A DNA stretch of 64,000 nucleotides from contig NZ_VWXD01000002.1 of NCBI RefSeq assembly GCF_011752625.1, forward strand, positions 124,001-188,000, written 5' to 3'. The notes beneath the pieces are model-generated. The model saw only the letters and a program-made list of their open reading frames with translations, searched no databases and was not told where the DNA came from. Below, piece by piece: positions 9,631 through 20,800 of the stretch. Position 1 is the stretch's first letter; each line of letters opens with the position of its first letter. The position numbers and the translations under genes are program-made. Source of the DNA: Candidatus Pantoea formicae (lineage in GTDB: Bacteria > Pseudomonadota > Gammaproteobacteria > Enterobacterales > Enterobacteriaceae).

Positions 9631-9993
9631 TTTCTGTCCTGGAAAGAGTCAGGCAGGAAAAAGAGCGAAATTAAGGTATTTTGCCGGATAAAACGGACAC
9701 GCAGCAATGGCGTAAGACGTGATGTTTAATCAGGCACTTAGCGGGCTGCGGGTTGCGGCCTGGACGACAGACTGGGATGTGTGGATTTCTGAATACTCTG
9801 TAGCATTTCCACCTTCAGGCGCTGGTTTTCCTTATGAAAAACAGGCCACCGACAAGATTTGCGCCTCTTTAGCCGCCGACAACCGTGAGGTTGACGTCAG
9901 TGCATTAAGACACGAGGCCATCGGTTGATTCTCGTCCATGGGTAACGATGCCCGCAGCTTTATCACTCATGTGAGAATAACGAGTAAGTCACG
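9631..9993 (+). promoter_or_regulatory. Long 5' leader of rne (autoregulatory region)
   Basis: The 574 bases between rluC and rne hold no supported gene. In E. coli the rne leader folds into hairpins that RNase E itself cleaves to control its own mRNA. The segment around 9741-9785, starting GCGGGCTGCGGGTTGCGGCC, is GC-rich and could form the sensor hairpin, which I could not fold. A 69-codon frame at 9719-9928 has no ribosome binding site and is rejected. GAATAACGAG precedes the rne ATG. Confidence 0.6.
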
Positions 9994-12900
9994 ATGAAAA
10001 GAATGTTAATTAACGCAACTCAGCAGGAGGAGTTGCGCGTTGCCCTTGTTGACGGACAACGTCTGTACGATCTGGATATCGAAAGCCCCGGACACGAGCA
10101 GAAAAAAGCCAACATTTACAAAGGTAAAATCACCCGTGTTGAACCCAGCCTTGAAGCTGCGTTTGTCGACTACGGTGCTGAACGTCACGGTTTTCTCCCT
10201 CTTAAAGAAATTTCCCGCGAATATTTCCCTGCCAATTACAACGCACATGGTCGTCCAAACATCAAAGATGTGCTGCGTGAAGGCCAGGAAGTTATCGTTC
10301 AGATTGATAAAGAGGAGCGCGGAAATAAAGGTGCAGCACTGACAACCTTTATTTCACTGGCCGGTAGCTATCTGGTTCTGATGCCTAACAACCCTCGCGC
10401 CGGTGGTATTTCTCGCCGTATCGAAGGTGATGACCGTACCGAGCTGAAAGAAGCCCTCTCCGCGCTGGAATTGCCAGAAGGTATGGGGCTGATCGTCCGC
10501 ACCGCAGGCGTCGGCAAATCTGCCGAGTCACTGCAGTGGGACCTCAGCTTCCGCCTGAAACACTGGGAAGCGATTAAAAAAGCCGCCGATAGCCGCCCTG
10601 CTCCTTTCCTGATCCATCAGGAAAGTAACGTGATTGTGCGCGCTTTCCGCGACTACCTGCGCCAGGATATCGGTGAAATCCTCATCGATAACCCAAAAGT
10701 CCTGGAGCTGGCTCGTCAGCACATCGCGGCTCTTGGCCGTCCAGACTTCAGCAGCAAAATCAAACTGTACACCGGTGAAATCCCGCTGTTCAGCCACTAC
10801 CAAATCGAATCGCAGATTGAATCTGCTTTCCAGCGCGAAGTGCGTTTGCCTTCCGGTGGTTCGATTGTTATCGACAGCACCGAAGCGTTAACCGCTATCG
10901 ACATCAACTCCGCTCGCGCAACACGCGGGGGTGATATCGAAGAAACGGCGTTTAACACCAACCTGGAAGCAGCCGATGAGATCGCTCGCCAACTGCGTCT
11001 GCGTGACCTCGGTGGCCTGATTGTCATCGACTTCATCGACATGACCCCTGTTCGCCACCAGCGCGCGGTAGAAAACCGTCTGCGCGAAGCGGTGCGTCAG
11101 GATCGTGCGCGTATTCAGATCAGCCATATCTCTCGCTTTGGCCTGTTGGAAATGTCGCGTCAGCGTCTCAGCCCATCTTTGGGTGAATCCAGCCATCACG
11201 TCTGCCCACGCTGTAGCGGTACGGGTACCATTCGTGATAACGAATCGCTGTCGCTGTCGATTCTCCGCTTAATCGAAGAAGAAGCGCTGAAAGACAACAC
11301 CAAAGAAGTGCATGCGATTGTGCCTGTGCCTGTCGCGTCCTACCTGCTGAACGAAAAGCGTGATGCAGTCAGTGCGATTGAGAAACGTCAGGGCGGCGTG
11401 CGTGCCGTTATCGTGCCAAACGATCAGATGGAAACGCCACACTACTCAGTCCTGCGCGTGCGCAAGGGTGAAGAGACACAAACGCTCTCTTATCACCTGC
11501 CGAAACTGCATGAAGCGGAAATGGCTCTGCCTTCCGAGGAAGAGAGTGCCGAGCGTCGTCGTCCTGAGCAGCCAGCACTGGCTGCTTTCGTGATGCCAGA
11601 TGCGCCACCTGCGCCAGTTGAGGTTGAACAAGAGATTAAGCCAACTGCAAAAGCAGAAGCTAAGCCGACTAAAGCAGTGGCGGCACCTGCCGCTGCCGCT
11701 AACCCAGGCTTTATTGCACGTCTGTTAGGCGGCTTGAAAAAACTGTTTGCCGGCGATGCGCCAGCAGCTGCACCAGCAGAAGTGAAAACGGAAGAGAAAC
11801 CGGCTGCTGAGAGTGAAAATAACGCTCAGCGTGGTGACCGTCGTAACAATCGCCGCAGCAATAATCGTCGTGAGCGCACACCGCGTAATGGCGAGAATGC
11901 TCAGGGTCGTGAAGGCCGCGAGCCACGTGAAGCACGCGAACCTCGCGAGTCTCGTGAACCGCGCGAAGCCCGCGAGCCACGTGACAACCAAGACAATCGC
12001 CGCAACAAGCGTCAAAACGAGCCACGTGGCGAGCGTCCGGCACTGACCGAAGAGCAGTTGCAGCAGCGTGATGAGCAGCAGCAACAACGTCGCGAACAGC
12101 GTGCTGAGCGTCAGCGTCGTCGTCAGGAAGAGAAACGTAATCAGCAGCAGGATCAAAAAGCCGCTGAGACCGTGGCCCAGACCGATACCGTTGATGAAGG
12201 CGTTGCGCAGGAAGAAGAGCGTGTGCAAGTGATGCCTCGTCGCAAACAACGTCAATTGACCCAGCGCGTGCGTGTGGGTGATACGACTGAAGTCGCGGCC
12301 GAGATTCCAACACCTGTCGCCACCGAAGCTGCCGTTGAAACCGCACAGCGTGTGCAGTTCAATGAACAAGCTGAAGTGGTGCAGGAAGACCAGGAAGAAG
12401 GCGATAGCCGTGATAGCGCCAATATGCCGCGCCGTTCACGTCGTTCCCCGCGTCATCTGCGTGTCAGTGGCCAGCGCCGTCGTCGCTATCGTGACGAGCG
12501 TTACCCAACACAGTCTGCAATGCCGCTGGAATCTGCTGCTGCCTCTCCAGAGATGGCGTCAGGCAAAGTTTGGATTACCTACCCGGTTGCCCAGACCCAC
12601 GAGCAGTTCACCTCTCAGGAGGCGCTGAACGAAATGCCAGAATACGGCTATGATGCCCCAGCGGCGGAAGAACAGCCGGTAGCCGTTGAAGCCGCATCAG
12701 CCGTCGTGGCGCAGCCAGAAACACAAGAAATTGTTCATCAGGTTGAACCGCAGGCACACACTGAAGTGCCGGTGGTGAATACCGATGATCTTTCACCTGT
12801 AGCTGCCCCTGTTAACGAAGAGCCTGCTGTGATTTCTGCAGCTCAAGAGCAGACGGCACAAGCAACAGCTGCTGAAGCCGTCTCGGCGGTTGAAGTTGAA

Positions 12901-13365
12901 GATGCACCTATTGCAGCTGTTCCGGTTACTGAGGTTGAAACGGCTCCAGTAGAAGCGGTTGCTGCTCCGGTTGAAGAAGCCGCAGCTGAACCTGTCACCG
13001 CGCGCGTAAGCGAAGCCGTTGAGACAGCTCAGCAGGCACCGGCAGAGGTTGCACCAGCGGTTGAAGCCCAGGTGGAAGAAGTTCTGAGTGCGCCTGTTGC
13101 TGCGGAAGCACCTGTTACCTCAGTGGTTGAACCTCATGCCCCTGTTGCTGCACGTGATACCGCAGTGAACCATGCTGAAACCCGCTGGAAACATCACGCA
13201 ACGGCACCGATGACGAAAGCACCAGCCCCCGCTTGGGAGCCAGAACCCGTTCGCCACAGTGACTGGGTACGTCCGGTGTTCGACTTTGACGGTCGCGGTT
13301 CTGCAGGTGGCCACAGCGCTACCCATCAGGCAACTGCACCGGCAACGCGTCCAGAGAGCGTTTAA
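9994..13365 (+). CDS. rne: Ribonuclease E
   Basis: RNase E is the essential endonuclease of mRNA decay and rRNA/tRNA processing and the scaffold of the membrane-bound degradosome. The 1123 residues are slightly longer than the 1061 of E. coli. The catalytic half is nearly identical: S1 domain about residues 37-120, metal-binding Asp303 and Asp346, and the zinc-link Cys404 and Cys407 in CPRCSGTG. The unstructured half shows the membrane-binding amphipathic helix ([16 protein letters not shown], about 570-586), a long arginine-rich segment (about 610-700) with REPREA-type repeats, a Glu/Ala/Val-rich linker, and the C-terminal PNPase-binding motif [20 protein letters not shown]. Large antisense frames over the repeats are shadows. 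Confidence 0.98.
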   Translation: MKRMLINATQQEELRVALVDGQRLYDLDIESPGHEQKKANIYKGKITRVEPSLEAAFVDYGAERHGFLPLKEISREYFPANYNAHGRPNIKDVLREGQEVIVQIDKEERGNKGAALTTFISLAGSYLVLMPNNPRAGGISRRIEGDDRTELKEALSALELPEGMGLIVRTAGVGKSAESLQWDLSFRLKHWEAIKKAADSRPAPFLIHQESNVIVRAFRDYLRQDIGEILIDNPKVLELARQHIAALGRPDFSSKIKLYTGEIPLFSHYQIESQIESAFQREVRLPSGGSIVIDSTEALTAIDINSARATRGGDIEETAFNTNLEAADEIARQLRLRDLGGLIVIDFIDMTPVRHQRAVENRLREAVRQDRARIQISHISRFGLLEMSRQRLSPSLGESSHHVCPRCSGTGTIRDNESLSLSILRLIEEEALKDNTKEVHAIVPVPVASYLLNEKRDAVSAIEKRQGGVRAVIVPNDQMETPHYSVLRVRKGEETQTLSYHLPKLHEAEMALPSEEESAERRRPEQPALAAFVMPDAPPAPVEVEQEIKPTAKAEAKPTKAVAAPAAAANPGFIARLLGGLKKLFAGDAPAAAPAEVKTEEKPAAESENNAQRGDRRNNRRSNNRRERTPRNGENAQGREGREPREAREPRESREPREAREPRDNQDNRRNKRQNEPRGERPALTEEQLQQRDEQQQQRREQRAERQRRRQEEKRNQQQDQKAAETVAQTDTVDEGVAQEEERVQVMPRRKQRQLTQRVRVGDTTEVAAEIPTPVATEAAVETAQRVQFNEQAEVVQEDQEEGDSRDSANMPRRSRRSPRHLRVSGQRRRRYRDERYPTQSAMPLESAAASPEMASGKVWITYPVAQTHEQFTSQEALNEMPEYGYDAPAAEEQPVAVEAASAVVAQPETQEIVHQVEPQAHTEVPVVNTDDLSPVAAPVNEEPAVISAAQEQTAQATAAEAVSAVEVEDAPIAAVPVTEVETAPVEAVAAPVEEAAAEPVTARVSEAVETAQQAPAEVAPAVEAQVEEVLSAPVAAEAPVTSVVEPHAPVAARDTAVNHAETRWKHHATAPMTKAPAPAWEPEPVRHSDWVRPVFDFDGRGSAGGHSATHQATAPATRPESV

Positions 13366-13392
13366 GTCTCAGCAGTAAAATAGCCTTACCTA

Positions 13393-13419
13393 AACCCCGA
13401 CTTGTTCGGGGTTTTTTAT
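13393..13419 (+). terminator. Rho-independent terminator of rne
   Basis: AACCCCGA (13393-13400), a 5-base loop and TCGGGGTT (13406-13413) are followed by TTTTATT. It lies 28 bases after the rne stop. Confidence 0.92.
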
Positions 13420-13557
13420 TGGTTTTTTTCCTGAAAAGTAAGACTGTTATCCATCGCGCAGTCTCTCAGCAAGAGCGCCAGTGACAGATGGCATTGCCAG
13501 ATCACCCCACTCTCTTCAGCGCTTCACAACCTTCGCGGTTGGCGATTCGAAACAGGC

Positions 13558-13590
13558 AAAAAAAATCCCACGCCTCGAAAGGCAGTGGGA
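13558..13590 (-). terminator. Rho-independent terminator of flgKL
   Basis: On the minus strand TCCCACTGCCT, loop TTCG and AGGCGTGGGA form a long stem with one mismatch (13566-13590), followed by eight T residues. It lies about 50 bases past the flgL stop. Confidence 0.92.
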
Positions 13591-13641
13591 GAAACTAAGC
13601 GCGCCCGGTTTAAGCACGCTCAAATTTTCAGGTCAGATAAA

Positions 13642-14604
13642 TTAAGAGTTCAGCTGGAACAGCGACATCTTCGACATATCAGTGAAGGTTTTATAAGACG
13701 CTTGCAGCGCTGTTTGTTGCATGGTGTAGCTGGAGATCGCTGAGGTGTAATCCACCTCGACCAGATTACTCATCTGCGTGGCCATAATGGTGTCATTGGT
13801 GTCACCTTGCGCATCGAGCGTATCCAGTTCATCCAATTTAATACCGACATCAGAACGCACCGCCAATACGTTGTTCAGTGAGTTAGACAAACCACGGTTG
13901 GTTTTATCCATCGCGTCCTGAAACGCCTGTTTTGTCGCATCATCGGCATCATCCTGCGGAACTTTCAGCGCCGCAATCGCACTATCCAGCATGTCAAACA
14001 GATTAGTTTCGCTGGCGCTGCCGTCAGGTTCAGCCTTAGCGTTACTGGTGATCGACATAAATACGGAATCACCGGTGTTACCCACCGTCATTGTGCGGCT
14101 GTCATCCACTTTCTGACTAATCGCATCGGTGCTACCGACATAGGTCACACCCGTGCCAGTATCGCTAAAAGGTTCAGACTCTGTTTTATAACCGGCAAAG
14201 ATGTAGCGCCCACTGGCATCTTTACTGTTTGCCAGTCCCAGAAGTTGGTCACGCAGCCCCTGTAATTGAGTGGCGTAAGATTCACGGTCGTCATCGCTGA
14301 GCGTACCCGTCGATGCAGCAACAATAGCGGTCTGAGCATCCTGAATAGCAGACGTTACACCCTGCAACGTATTCTCTTCCAATGACAGACTCTGATTCGC
14401 GAATGTTCTTGCCGTCGCATACTGACTGCTTTTCGCCTGCGATTGAGCCAGTACCACTGAACTTGCGGCGGCAATAGGATCATCAGAAGGTGTGTTAACG
14501 CGCAGACCGCTAGAAAGCTGCTGCCCTACTTTCAACCACGAGGATTGCGAATCGGTAATACCGCGCACTTGCTGATTGAAAATCATATTCGTACTAAGAC
14601 GCAT
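13642..14604 (-). CDS. flgL: Flagellar hook-associated protein FlgL (HAP3)
   Basis: FlgL is the outer of the two junction proteins between hook and filament and is exported by the flagellar type III system with FlgN as chaperone. The 320 residues begin MRLSTNMIFNQQVRGI, a flagellin-type N-terminal coiled segment with SGLRVNTPSDDP. They end with the matching C-terminal helix (AISSYTMQQTALQASYKTF). The middle is variable. It follows flgK by 21 bases and is the last gene of the leftward flagellar run, with a strong terminator beyond. Confidence 0.96.
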   Translation of the reverse strand: MRLSTNMIFNQQVRGITDSQSSWLKVGQQLSSGLRVNTPSDDPIAAASSVVLAQSQAKSSQYATARTFANQSLSLEENTLQGVTSAIQDAQTAIVAASTGTLSDDDRESYATQLQGLRDQLLGLANSKDASGRYIFAGYKTESEPFSDTGTGVTYVGSTDAISQKVDDSRTMTVGNTGDSVFMSITSNAKAEPDGSASETNLFDMLDSAIAALKVPQDDADDATKQAFQDAMDKTNRGLSNSLNNVLAVRSDVGIKLDELDTLDAQGDTNDTIMATQMSNLVEVDYTSAISSYTMQQTALQASYKTFTDMSKMSLFQLNS

Positions 14605-14625
14605 GGGTTCTTATCCTCTGTTTGC

Positions 14626-16272
14626 TTAGCTCATGATGCCGATCAGTGCATTGAAAATCGTATTCGCCGTTTGCAATACCTGCGCATTCGCTGTGTAAAA
14701 TTGCTGATACTTGGTCAGGTTGGCGTACTCTTCATCAAGGTTAACGCCGGAGACGGATTGCTGGCGATCGGTTAACTGATTGACCACGCTTTCTTGAGTC
14801 GTGCTGGCGGTTTCCAGTGAGCTGGTTTTGTTACCGACAGTGCTAACAATGGTGGCATAGGCTTGCGCAAGTGTGGCATTGCCCCCTACTAGATTCGCAT
14901 CCTGTAAATCGAGCATTTTTTGCGCATTGGTGTTATCACTCTCACCGCTAGTCGCAGATGAGGCGGCGGCAATTTGCGACTCATCGGTAATCGCGACCGA
15001 CATATCACCGATCACGTTTTGTACCGGCTTCACCAAGAAGCTATCTTTGGCTTTCGCATCACCACTTACCGTCAGGTCTAAGCCATCAAAGCTCAGCGTG
15101 GTATTGCCATCACTGTCTGTTCCCTGCGTCGCGGTCACTTTGACGTTATCCGACATGCGTGTCACAGACCAGTTGGTGCCGTCATAGCTCACGGTGTAAT
15201 TTGATGCCTTTAACGCGCTGCTGTCAGACCATTCAGCAGTCACTTCAGCACTACCCGTATTCTTGGTATTGCTTAACACCGTGGGGCTGCCGATGGTAAA
15301 GAAATCAGTGCCCTGATCGCCGTTGCTATCGTAACCCGCAGTCTGCACCGCATTGAAGCTGGTGGTGAAAGCGGCAGCCAACTGACCCAACTGATTCTGC
15401 GCAGTATCCAAATCCTCAGTACGGAAAGCCAGTAATCCACCCAATGAACCGGTAGTCAGCGTTTTTTCTGGGATTTCAACATTACCGGCAAGCTTATCAA
15501 CATAGCCAACCGTGGTACGTGATGGATCGCTACTGGAAGGCATCGCCACTAACTGCGTGGTGTTTTTGCCGTTAACCAACGTGGTGCTACCCATCGAGAC
15601 GATATAACTGCCGTCCTGCTGTGACACGCTAACGCCAACAATATTATTCAGGTTATTGACCAACTCATCGCGTTGGTCGAGTAAATCATTTGGCGCAGCG
15701 CCGCCTGCCGTGGTCAGTTTGGCGATCTGAGTATTAAGATCGGCAATCTGGCTGGTGTAGGTATTGATCTGATCAACACTGGACGTGATATCGGTATTCA
15801 CGCTGCTCTGCATGTTCGTGAGGTATTGCGCGGTGGTCTGGAACTGGTTCACCAGTCCTTGGGCATAGCTTAGCATTGACTGACGCGCCGAGGGGTCATC
15901 TGCGTTGCTGACCACGTTAGAGACGTTGGTAAAGAAGCTCTGAATCGACGTTGACAGACTGGTGGTAGACGTTGACATCAGATCGTCAATATTCGAGATC
16001 TGCGAATATTGTGAGTTCACCGCACTATAGCTCGCGCTGGAACCGCGCAGTTGGGCAGTAATGAACTCATCATATTCACGTTGCACACCCGTGACAGTCA
16101 CACCGTTACCGTAATAGCTGCTGCCCGAGAGGGTACTGTTTGCCTGGTTCAACAGAATGGTCTGACGCGAGTAACCCGCTACGGTGTAATTACTGATGTT
16201 GTTACTGGTGGTGCTTAATGCGGCCTGTGCGGCGCTCAGCCCACTCATCGCTGAGTTAATTATGCTGGACAT
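14626..16272 (-). CDS. flgK: Flagellar hook-associated protein FlgK (HAP1)
   Basis: FlgK sits at the tip of the hook and joins it to FlgL and the filament. The 548 residues start with the axial-protein signature SAMSGLSAAQAALSTTSNNISNYTVAGYSRQ and end with TKYQQFYTANAQVLQTANTIFNALIGIM. Long D1/D2 regions lie between. A near-consensus sigma-28 promoter in the 118-base gap after flgJ makes flgK-flgL a late (class III) unit in addition to readthrough. AAGGAACCGAG precedes the ATG. Confidence 0.97.
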   Translation of the reverse strand: MSSIINSAMSGLSAAQAALSTTSNNISNYTVAGYSRQTILLNQANSTLSGSSYYGNGVTVTGVQREYDEFITAQLRGSSASYSAVNSQYSQISNIDDLMSTSTTSLSTSIQSFFTNVSNVVSNADDPSARQSMLSYAQGLVNQFQTTAQYLTNMQSSVNTDITSSVDQINTYTSQIADLNTQIAKLTTAGGAAPNDLLDQRDELVNNLNNIVGVSVSQQDGSYIVSMGSTTLVNGKNTTQLVAMPSSSDPSRTTVGYVDKLAGNVEIPEKTLTTGSLGGLLAFRTEDLDTAQNQLGQLAAAFTTSFNAVQTAGYDSNGDQGTDFFTIGSPTVLSNTKNTGSAEVTAEWSDSSALKASNYTVSYDGTNWSVTRMSDNVKVTATQGTDSDGNTTLSFDGLDLTVSGDAKAKDSFLVKPVQNVIGDMSVAITDESQIAAASSATSGESDNTNAQKMLDLQDANLVGGNATLAQAYATIVSTVGNKTSSLETASTTQESVVNQLTDRQQSVSGVNLDEEYANLTKYQQFYTANAQVLQTANTIFNALIGIMS

Positions 16273-16354
16273 CTCGGTTCCTTAATTTCCCGTTAACCGG
16301 GCTGGCAGTCATCAGTGCGATTGTGCGGGCCAAGGTGCCCGCAGCTTATGATGG

Positions 16355-16381
16355 TTATCGGCGTGCTTAAGTGAAACTTGA
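16355..16381 (-). promoter_or_regulatory. Sigma-28 (FliA) promoter of flgKL
   Basis: On the minus strand TCAA (16378-16381), 15 bases, then GCCGATAA (16355-16362), against the FliA consensus TAAA-N15-GCCGATAA: all of the -10 and three of four -35 bases match. It starts just past the flgJ stop. A 6-bp GCGGGC/GCCCGC hairpin follows in the leader. Confidence 0.85.
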
Positions 16382-16390
16382 GGTAAAAAA

Positions 16391-17332
16391 TCAGAACAAA
16401 TCAGTAATATCCTGGCTGTAAGCCTTCACCACTTTTTCGCCCATGTTTTTGAATTGCTGGATCATTCCTACTAATTTTTGTGCATATTTAGGATCGGTAG
16501 CGTACCCGGCCGCCTGAAGAGCACGCGCGCCCTGTTCAGGCGTGGCGGCATTGGCCACAGCCGCATAGCGAGGGTTATTGGAGAGCAATTTGACGTAGTC
16601 GCTGAGCGCTTCCATATAAGAGCCATACACACGGAATGTGGCACGCACTTTTTTCGCCACGCCACCTTCGTACTCCGTGGTCATAATATCGGTGGTCTCG
16701 CCCTTCCAGTCTCCGCCCGCCTTAATGCCAAACACGTTGTAACTTGGCTTGCCATCACGGGTGAGAATCTGACGCTGGCCCCATCCCGATTCCAACGCCG
16801 CCTGAGCCAAAATCAGGTGATGCGGAATACCACTCTGTTGGCTGGCCACCTGCGCCGGTTGTGCCAACTGAGCAATAAAGTCATTGCTGTCAGCCGGGAA
16901 GCTTGAGGGTGAAACCGGCAAGCGTGGCACCGCTTTACGCACCATCTGCTCCAGTTGGCTGGAGGGCAGATTGCTATAGATAAAGCTGTTATCCAGCTTC
17001 ATCGGGACCGTACCAGCGGTTTCATCAGGCTCTTGTGCCGGCTGCATCTGCTTGACGATCAGATCTGCCATGCCTAACCCATGCTTGCCAATCTCCTGCG
17101 CAATCTGCTGATCGTACATCGAGGTATACATACGTGTTGAATCGCTGCTGAAAATGCCATCTTTCGGCAGCGTGTCACGCATACTCTTCAGCATCATCTG
17201 CACGAACATGCCCTCAACCTGCTTAGCGACCTGCAGCGCCTTCCCTTTCGGGTCGGCGGCGGCTTCACGTTTTAGGTCGTTAAGCGAGCGGCTGTCATAC
17301 GCCGCATTCATCAGCGATTGCGTATCCGTCAT
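16391..17332 (-). CDS. flgJ: FlgJ rod cap and peptidoglycan hydrolase
   Basis: FlgJ caps the growing flagellar rod and opens the peptidoglycan for it. The 313 residues have two parts. The N-terminal rod-scaffold half (about 1-110) has KQVEGMFVQMMLKSMRDT. The C-terminal glucosaminidase half (about 150-305) has QAALESGWGQ with the catalytic Glu181 and NVFGIKA. The frame is open ten codons further upstream, but the ATG at 17332 is chosen because it overlaps the flgI stop (TGATG) and matches the E. coli start. It follows flgI as usual. Confidence 0.96.
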   Translation of the reverse strand: MTDTQSLMNAAYDSRSLNDLKREAAADPKGKALQVAKQVEGMFVQMMLKSMRDTLPKDGIFSSDSTRMYTSMYDQQIAQEIGKHGLGMADLIVKQMQPAQEPDETAGTVPMKLDNSFIYSNLPSSQLEQMVRKAVPRLPVSPSSFPADSNDFIAQLAQPAQVASQQSGIPHHLILAQAALESGWGQRQILTRDGKPSYNVFGIKAGGDWKGETTDIMTTEYEGGVAKKVRATFRVYGSYMEALSDYVKLLSNNPRYAAVANAATPEQGARALQAAGYATDPKYAQKLVGMIQQFKNMGEKVVKAYSQDITDLF

Positions 17333-18438
17333 CAGATGATTTCCAGTTTGGCGCGCAGGCAACCTGCACTTTCCATCGATTGCAGAATCGACATCAGCTC
17401 AATCGGGGTTGCTCCCAAGGCATTCAGTGCGCGCACCACATTGTTCAGGTTGGCGCTGGAGTTAACCCGCTGCAGTGCCCCACCACTCTGGCGTAAATCG
17501 ATCTGCGTCTGCGTCGTCGCGACAGTCTGACCACCAGCAAACGGTGTGTTCGGCTGGCTGACATTCTGCTGCTGGTTCACCGTCACTGAGAGATTGCCTT
17601 GCGCAACGGCACAGGTATTGAGCGTCACTTCGCGGTTCATCACTACAGAACCGGTACGCGAGTTGATAATGACCTTGGCATCTTCAAGCGGCACCGCGAC
17701 ATCGATATTCTGGATTTCAGATAACAGACGCACCTGCGAACTGTTATTCGGTGACACACGAATCTGCACCGTACGGGCATCCAATGGCTGTGCTGAACCC
17801 ATTCCACGGCTATTGATGGCATCTGCAATGCGCTGTGCCATGGTGAAATCTTCATTATTCAACTGCAGGTTAATGGTGTTCTGGCTACCAAAATTACTCG
17901 ACAGCTCACGTTCAACCGTCGCCCCTCCGGTGATGCGACCACCGTTGAGTTGGTTGACCTGCACGCTGCTGCCGCCCGCTGACGCACCGGCACCACCGAC
18001 CAAAATGTTCCCTTGCGCCAACGCATAGACCTGGTTGTCGACACCTTTCATCGGCGTCATCAGCAGCGTACCGCCACGCAGGCTTTTGGCGTTACCGAGT
18101 GAGGAAACCACCACATCGATGTTTTGCCCCTGACGCGCAAAAGAGGGCAACTTGGCCGTTACCATCACCGCCGCCACGTTTTTCAGCTGCATATTAGTAC
18201 CAGTTGGTACCGTAATACCCAACTGTGACAGCATGTTGCTAACCGTCTGGGTGGTGAACGGGGTCTGCGTGGTCTGGTCACCGGTACCATCTAAACCCAC
18301 CACTAAGCCGTAACCGATCAGTTGGTTATCGCGCACGCCCTGCACGGAAGTCAGATCGCGAATACGATCAGCGTGAGCCATCAGGCTGACACCGAGCAGG
18401 AAGCTCAGGCTCAGACGCAGCAGAGTGTTTATTTTCAT
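17332..18438 (-). CDS. flgI: Flagellar P-ring protein FlgI
   Basis: FlgI subunits form the P ring around the rod in the peptidoglycan layer. The 368 residues begin with a Sec signal peptide ([18 protein letters not shown], cleaved near residue 23). [31 protein letters not shown] follows, a hallmark of the family. The C-terminus [19 protein letters not shown] is also conserved. Two tandem ATGs exist; the second is chosen for its better distance to GAGGT. Assembly needs the chaperone FlgA, encoded at 23708. Six bases separate it from flgH plus leader. Confidence 0.96.
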   Translation of the reverse strand: MKINTLLRLSLSFLLGVSLMAHADRIRDLTSVQGVRDNQLIGYGLVVGLDGTGDQTTQTPFTTQTVSNMLSQLGITVPTGTNMQLKNVAAVMVTAKLPSFARQGQNIDVVVSSLGNAKSLRGGTLLMTPMKGVDNQVYALAQGNILVGGAGASAGGSSVQVNQLNGGRITGGATVERELSSNFGSQNTINLQLNNEDFTMAQRIADAINSRGMGSAQPLDARTVQIRVSPNNSSQVRLLSEIQNIDVAVPLEDAKVIINSRTGSVVMNREVTLNTCAVAQGNLSVTVNQQQNVSQPNTPFAGGQTVATTQTQIDLRQSGGALQRVNSSANLNNVVRALNALGATPIELMSILQSMESAGCLRAKLEII

Positions 18439-18449
18439 CATTACCTCGA

Positions 18450-19160
18450 TTACATCGGCGAGACGTTCAGGAAGAAACGCTGGAACCAGCCCATGGTCTG
18501 CGCCTCATTGATATAGCCATTTCCGACATACTCTATACGTGCATCGGCCACCTGCGTTGACAACACGGCGTTGCTGGCGCTGATGGTGCGTGGGTTAACC
18601 ACACCCGAGAAGCGAATAAACTCGGTTCCCTGGTTAATCTCGATCTGCTTCTCACCGACCACGCGCAGGTTGCCGTTTGATAGCACCTGATTGACGGTAA
18701 CGGTGATGGTGCCGGTAAAGGTGTTATTCGCCGTTGCGCCACCTTTGCCAGCGAAATCATTTTTACCTTCCGCATCCAGTCCCACTTTTTCACCGCTGGC
18801 GCCAAGTAAGCCACTCATCGCAGTTGGAACCGAACTTACCGCTAAACTGTTACTGCCATCACGGCTGGCATTGGCGGAAGAACTTTTGCTGGCGCTGACG
18901 TTCTCTTGCAGCGTGATCGTCAGTGTGTCGCCAATATTACGTGGGCGGCGATCCTCAAACAGCGGCTGATAGCCGTAGTTCAGTGGCGCCACGCCCTGAA
19001 AAATAGACCCATTCACCACCGGCGGTGCAGACGGCGTTGGCTCTGCCGTGGTTGCACCCTGTACCAGTGGTGTGCGCGGAACCAGCGCACAACCGTTAAG
19101 TGTCAGTAGCAGCGTGGCTACTAACCAATGCCCAGGCTTGAGAATCACTTGCTTCGCCAC
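18450..19160 (-). CDS. flgH: Flagellar L-ring lipoprotein FlgH
   Basis: FlgH forms the L ring in the outer membrane. The 236-residue protein starts with a lipoprotein signal ([13 protein letters not shown], lipidated Cys near residue 24). The conserved body follows, with [39 protein letters not shown] and the C-terminal [18 protein letters not shown]. The start is a GTG at 19160 without a good ribosome site; a second GTG four codons later is an alternative. A perfect hairpin (GGCCAGT / ACTGGCC, 19192-19208) lies in the gap after flgG. Confidence 0.95.
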   Translation of the reverse strand: MAKQVILKPGHWLVATLLLTLNGCALVPRTPLVQGATTAEPTPSAPPVVNGSIFQGVAPLNYGYQPLFEDRRPRNIGDTLTITLQENVSASKSSSANASRDGSNSLAVSSVPTAMSGLLGASGEKVGLDAEGKNDFAGKGGATANNTFTGTITVTVNQVLSNGNLRVVGEKQIEINQGTEFIRFSGVVNPRTISASNAVLSTQVADARIEYVGNGYINEAQTMGWFQRFFLNVSPM

Positions 19161-19221
19161 GGAGTTCTGACCTTTTTCATGTTCTTAATCAGGCCAGTTG
19201 GACTGGCCCAATGACACCAGA

Positions 19222-20004
19222 TTAGATCTGGGTTAATTTCTGCAGCATCTGATCAGAAGTGGTGATCGCTTTGCTGTTGATTTCATAAGCACGCTGCGTC
19301 TGAATCATAGTGACCAACTCTTCCGCCACGTTGACGTTAGAGGTTTCAACATAACCCTGATACAGCAAGCCCGCGCCGTTCTGGCCCGGTGTACTCTGTG
19401 TTGCCGCACCTGATGCCTGCGTTTCCTGATAGAGGTTTTCACCCAGGCTATCGAGACCCGCATCGTTCATAAAGGTGCTCAGCGTCAGCTGTCCAACCTG
19501 CGCTGGGTTAGTCTGCCCCTGCTGCGTGACGCTCACCACACCGTCACGGGAAATGGTGATGCTGGTGGCGTTGGCCGGAATAGTGATCCCTGGCTGCACC
19601 GGATAACCGGCGTTGGTCACTAACTGACCATTCTGATCGACCTGGAATGAACCATCGCGGGTATAAGAAGAGGTGCCGTCCGGCATCTGCACTTCGAAAT
19701 AACCCTGACCATTAATCGCGACGTCTTTGGAGTTGCTGGTCTGCGACAAGTTACCTTGCGTATGCAGGCGTTCGGTGGTCACCGGACGCACACCCGTACC
19801 AATCTGTAAACCAGACGGCAGTGTGGTTTGTTCGGAGGACTGGGTGCCCGGCTGACGCAACGTCTGATACATCAGGTCTTCAAACACCGCACGCGAACGC
19901 TTGAAGCCGTTGGTCGACACGTTGGCGAGGTTGTTGGAGATGACGTCCATATTGGTTTGCTGGGCGTCAAGGCCGGTTTTGGCGATCCATAAAGAACGAA
20001 TCAT
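19222..20004 (-). CDS. flgG: Flagellar distal rod protein FlgG
   Basis: FlgG builds the distal rod that passes through the P and L rings. The 260 residues equal the family length. They start [35 protein letters not shown], the rod/hook N-terminal motif, and end [37 protein letters not shown], the partner C-terminal helix. It is 18 bases from flgF, in the usual flgF-flgG-flgH order, transcribed with the flgB operon. Confidence 0.97.
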   Translation of the reverse strand: MIRSLWIAKTGLDAQQTNMDVISNNLANVSTNGFKRSRAVFEDLMYQTLRQPGTQSSEQTTLPSGLQIGTGVRPVTTERLHTQGNLSQTSNSKDVAINGQGYFEVQMPDGTSSYTRDGSFQVDQNGQLVTNAGYPVQPGITIPANATSITISRDGVVSVTQQGQTNPAQVGQLTLSTFMNDAGLDSLGENLYQETQASGAATQSTPGQNGAGLLYQGYVETSNVNVAEELVTMIQTQRAYEINSKAITTSDQMLQKLTQI

Positions 20005-20021
20005 GCTGTTTTCCTTACGCC

Positions 20022-20780
20022 TTAGCTGCTCATATTGAGCAACTGGTTGGCTTTTTGTTCGTTTTCATCGACGTTAGTGATGACTTTCATCTGCATCTCA
20101 AAACGTCGGGCGTTGGCGATCATATCGACCATGGTTTCCACGGGCTTGACGTTGCTGCCCTCCAGCACGCCCGGCATCACCGCCACAGTGGCGTCGTTAG
20201 CCAGTGCGGCACCGCGCGTGGCCTGAGTCGCTTGGGTCGGACGGAACATACCGTCATCACCACGTTGCAGCTCTTTGCCCGTGGCCTTGACCAGCTTCAG
20301 CTTGCCAATCTGCACCGTGGCGTTCGGTGCATCGCCCGCATTACGCGAGGTGATGGTACCGTCGGCCGCAATGGTCAGTTCGGAGCCTTGTGGAATAGCG
20401 ATTGGACCGCCATCGCCCATCACGGGATTGCCCTGAATGGTCAAAATACCGGTGGAGCTGATCTGCATGTTGCCGTTGCGGGTGTAGGCCTCAGAACCGT
20501 CAGCGGTACGCACCGCCAGCCAGCCATCTTGCTGTACTGCCACGTCCAACGGGCGTCCGGTATTGTCCATCGCGCCAGGTGTCATATCGGCACCCGGCGT
20601 TGATGCGGCAACTAAGGTGCGCGTCGGCAGCGACCAACCGTTGACCGGCACCGCGCGCAACGCGTTGAGCTGGGCGCGGAAGCCCGGCGTTGAGGCGTTG
20701 GCGAGGTTGCTGGCGGTCACCGATTGCTGTTCCATCGTCTGACTGGCCGCGCCCATCGCGGTATATATTGCGTGATCCAT
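20022..20780 (-). CDS. flgF: Flagellar proximal rod protein FlgF
   Basis: FlgF is one of the proximal rod proteins. The 252 residues start [35 protein letters not shown] and end with [39 protein letters not shown], both typical of the rod family. It lies between flgE and flgG with short gaps (20 and 17 bases). No separate promoter is seen; it should be part of the class II flgBCDEFGHIJ transcript. Confidence 0.96.
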   Translation of the reverse strand: MDHAIYTAMGAASQTMEQQSVTASNLANASTPGFRAQLNALRAVPVNGWSLPTRTLVAASTPGADMTPGAMDNTGRPLDVAVQQDGWLAVRTADGSEAYTRNGNMQISSTGILTIQGNPVMGDGGPIAIPQGSELTIAADGTITSRNAGDAPNATVQIGKLKLVKATGKELQRGDDGMFRPTQATQATRGAALANDATVAVMPGVLEGSNVKPVETMVDMIANARRFEMQMKVITNVDENEQKANQLLNMSS

Positions 20781-20800
20781 AGTGCAATCCCGTTAGCGTA

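Noticed and set aside
9719..9928. 69-codon frame in the rne leader
   Set aside because: No ribosome binding site, no family features, and the region is the known autoregulatory leader in relatives.
11711..12369. Two long minus-strand frames opposite rne
   Set aside because: They lie opposite the arginine-rich repeat region and are composition artefacts; RNase E on the plus strand is certain.
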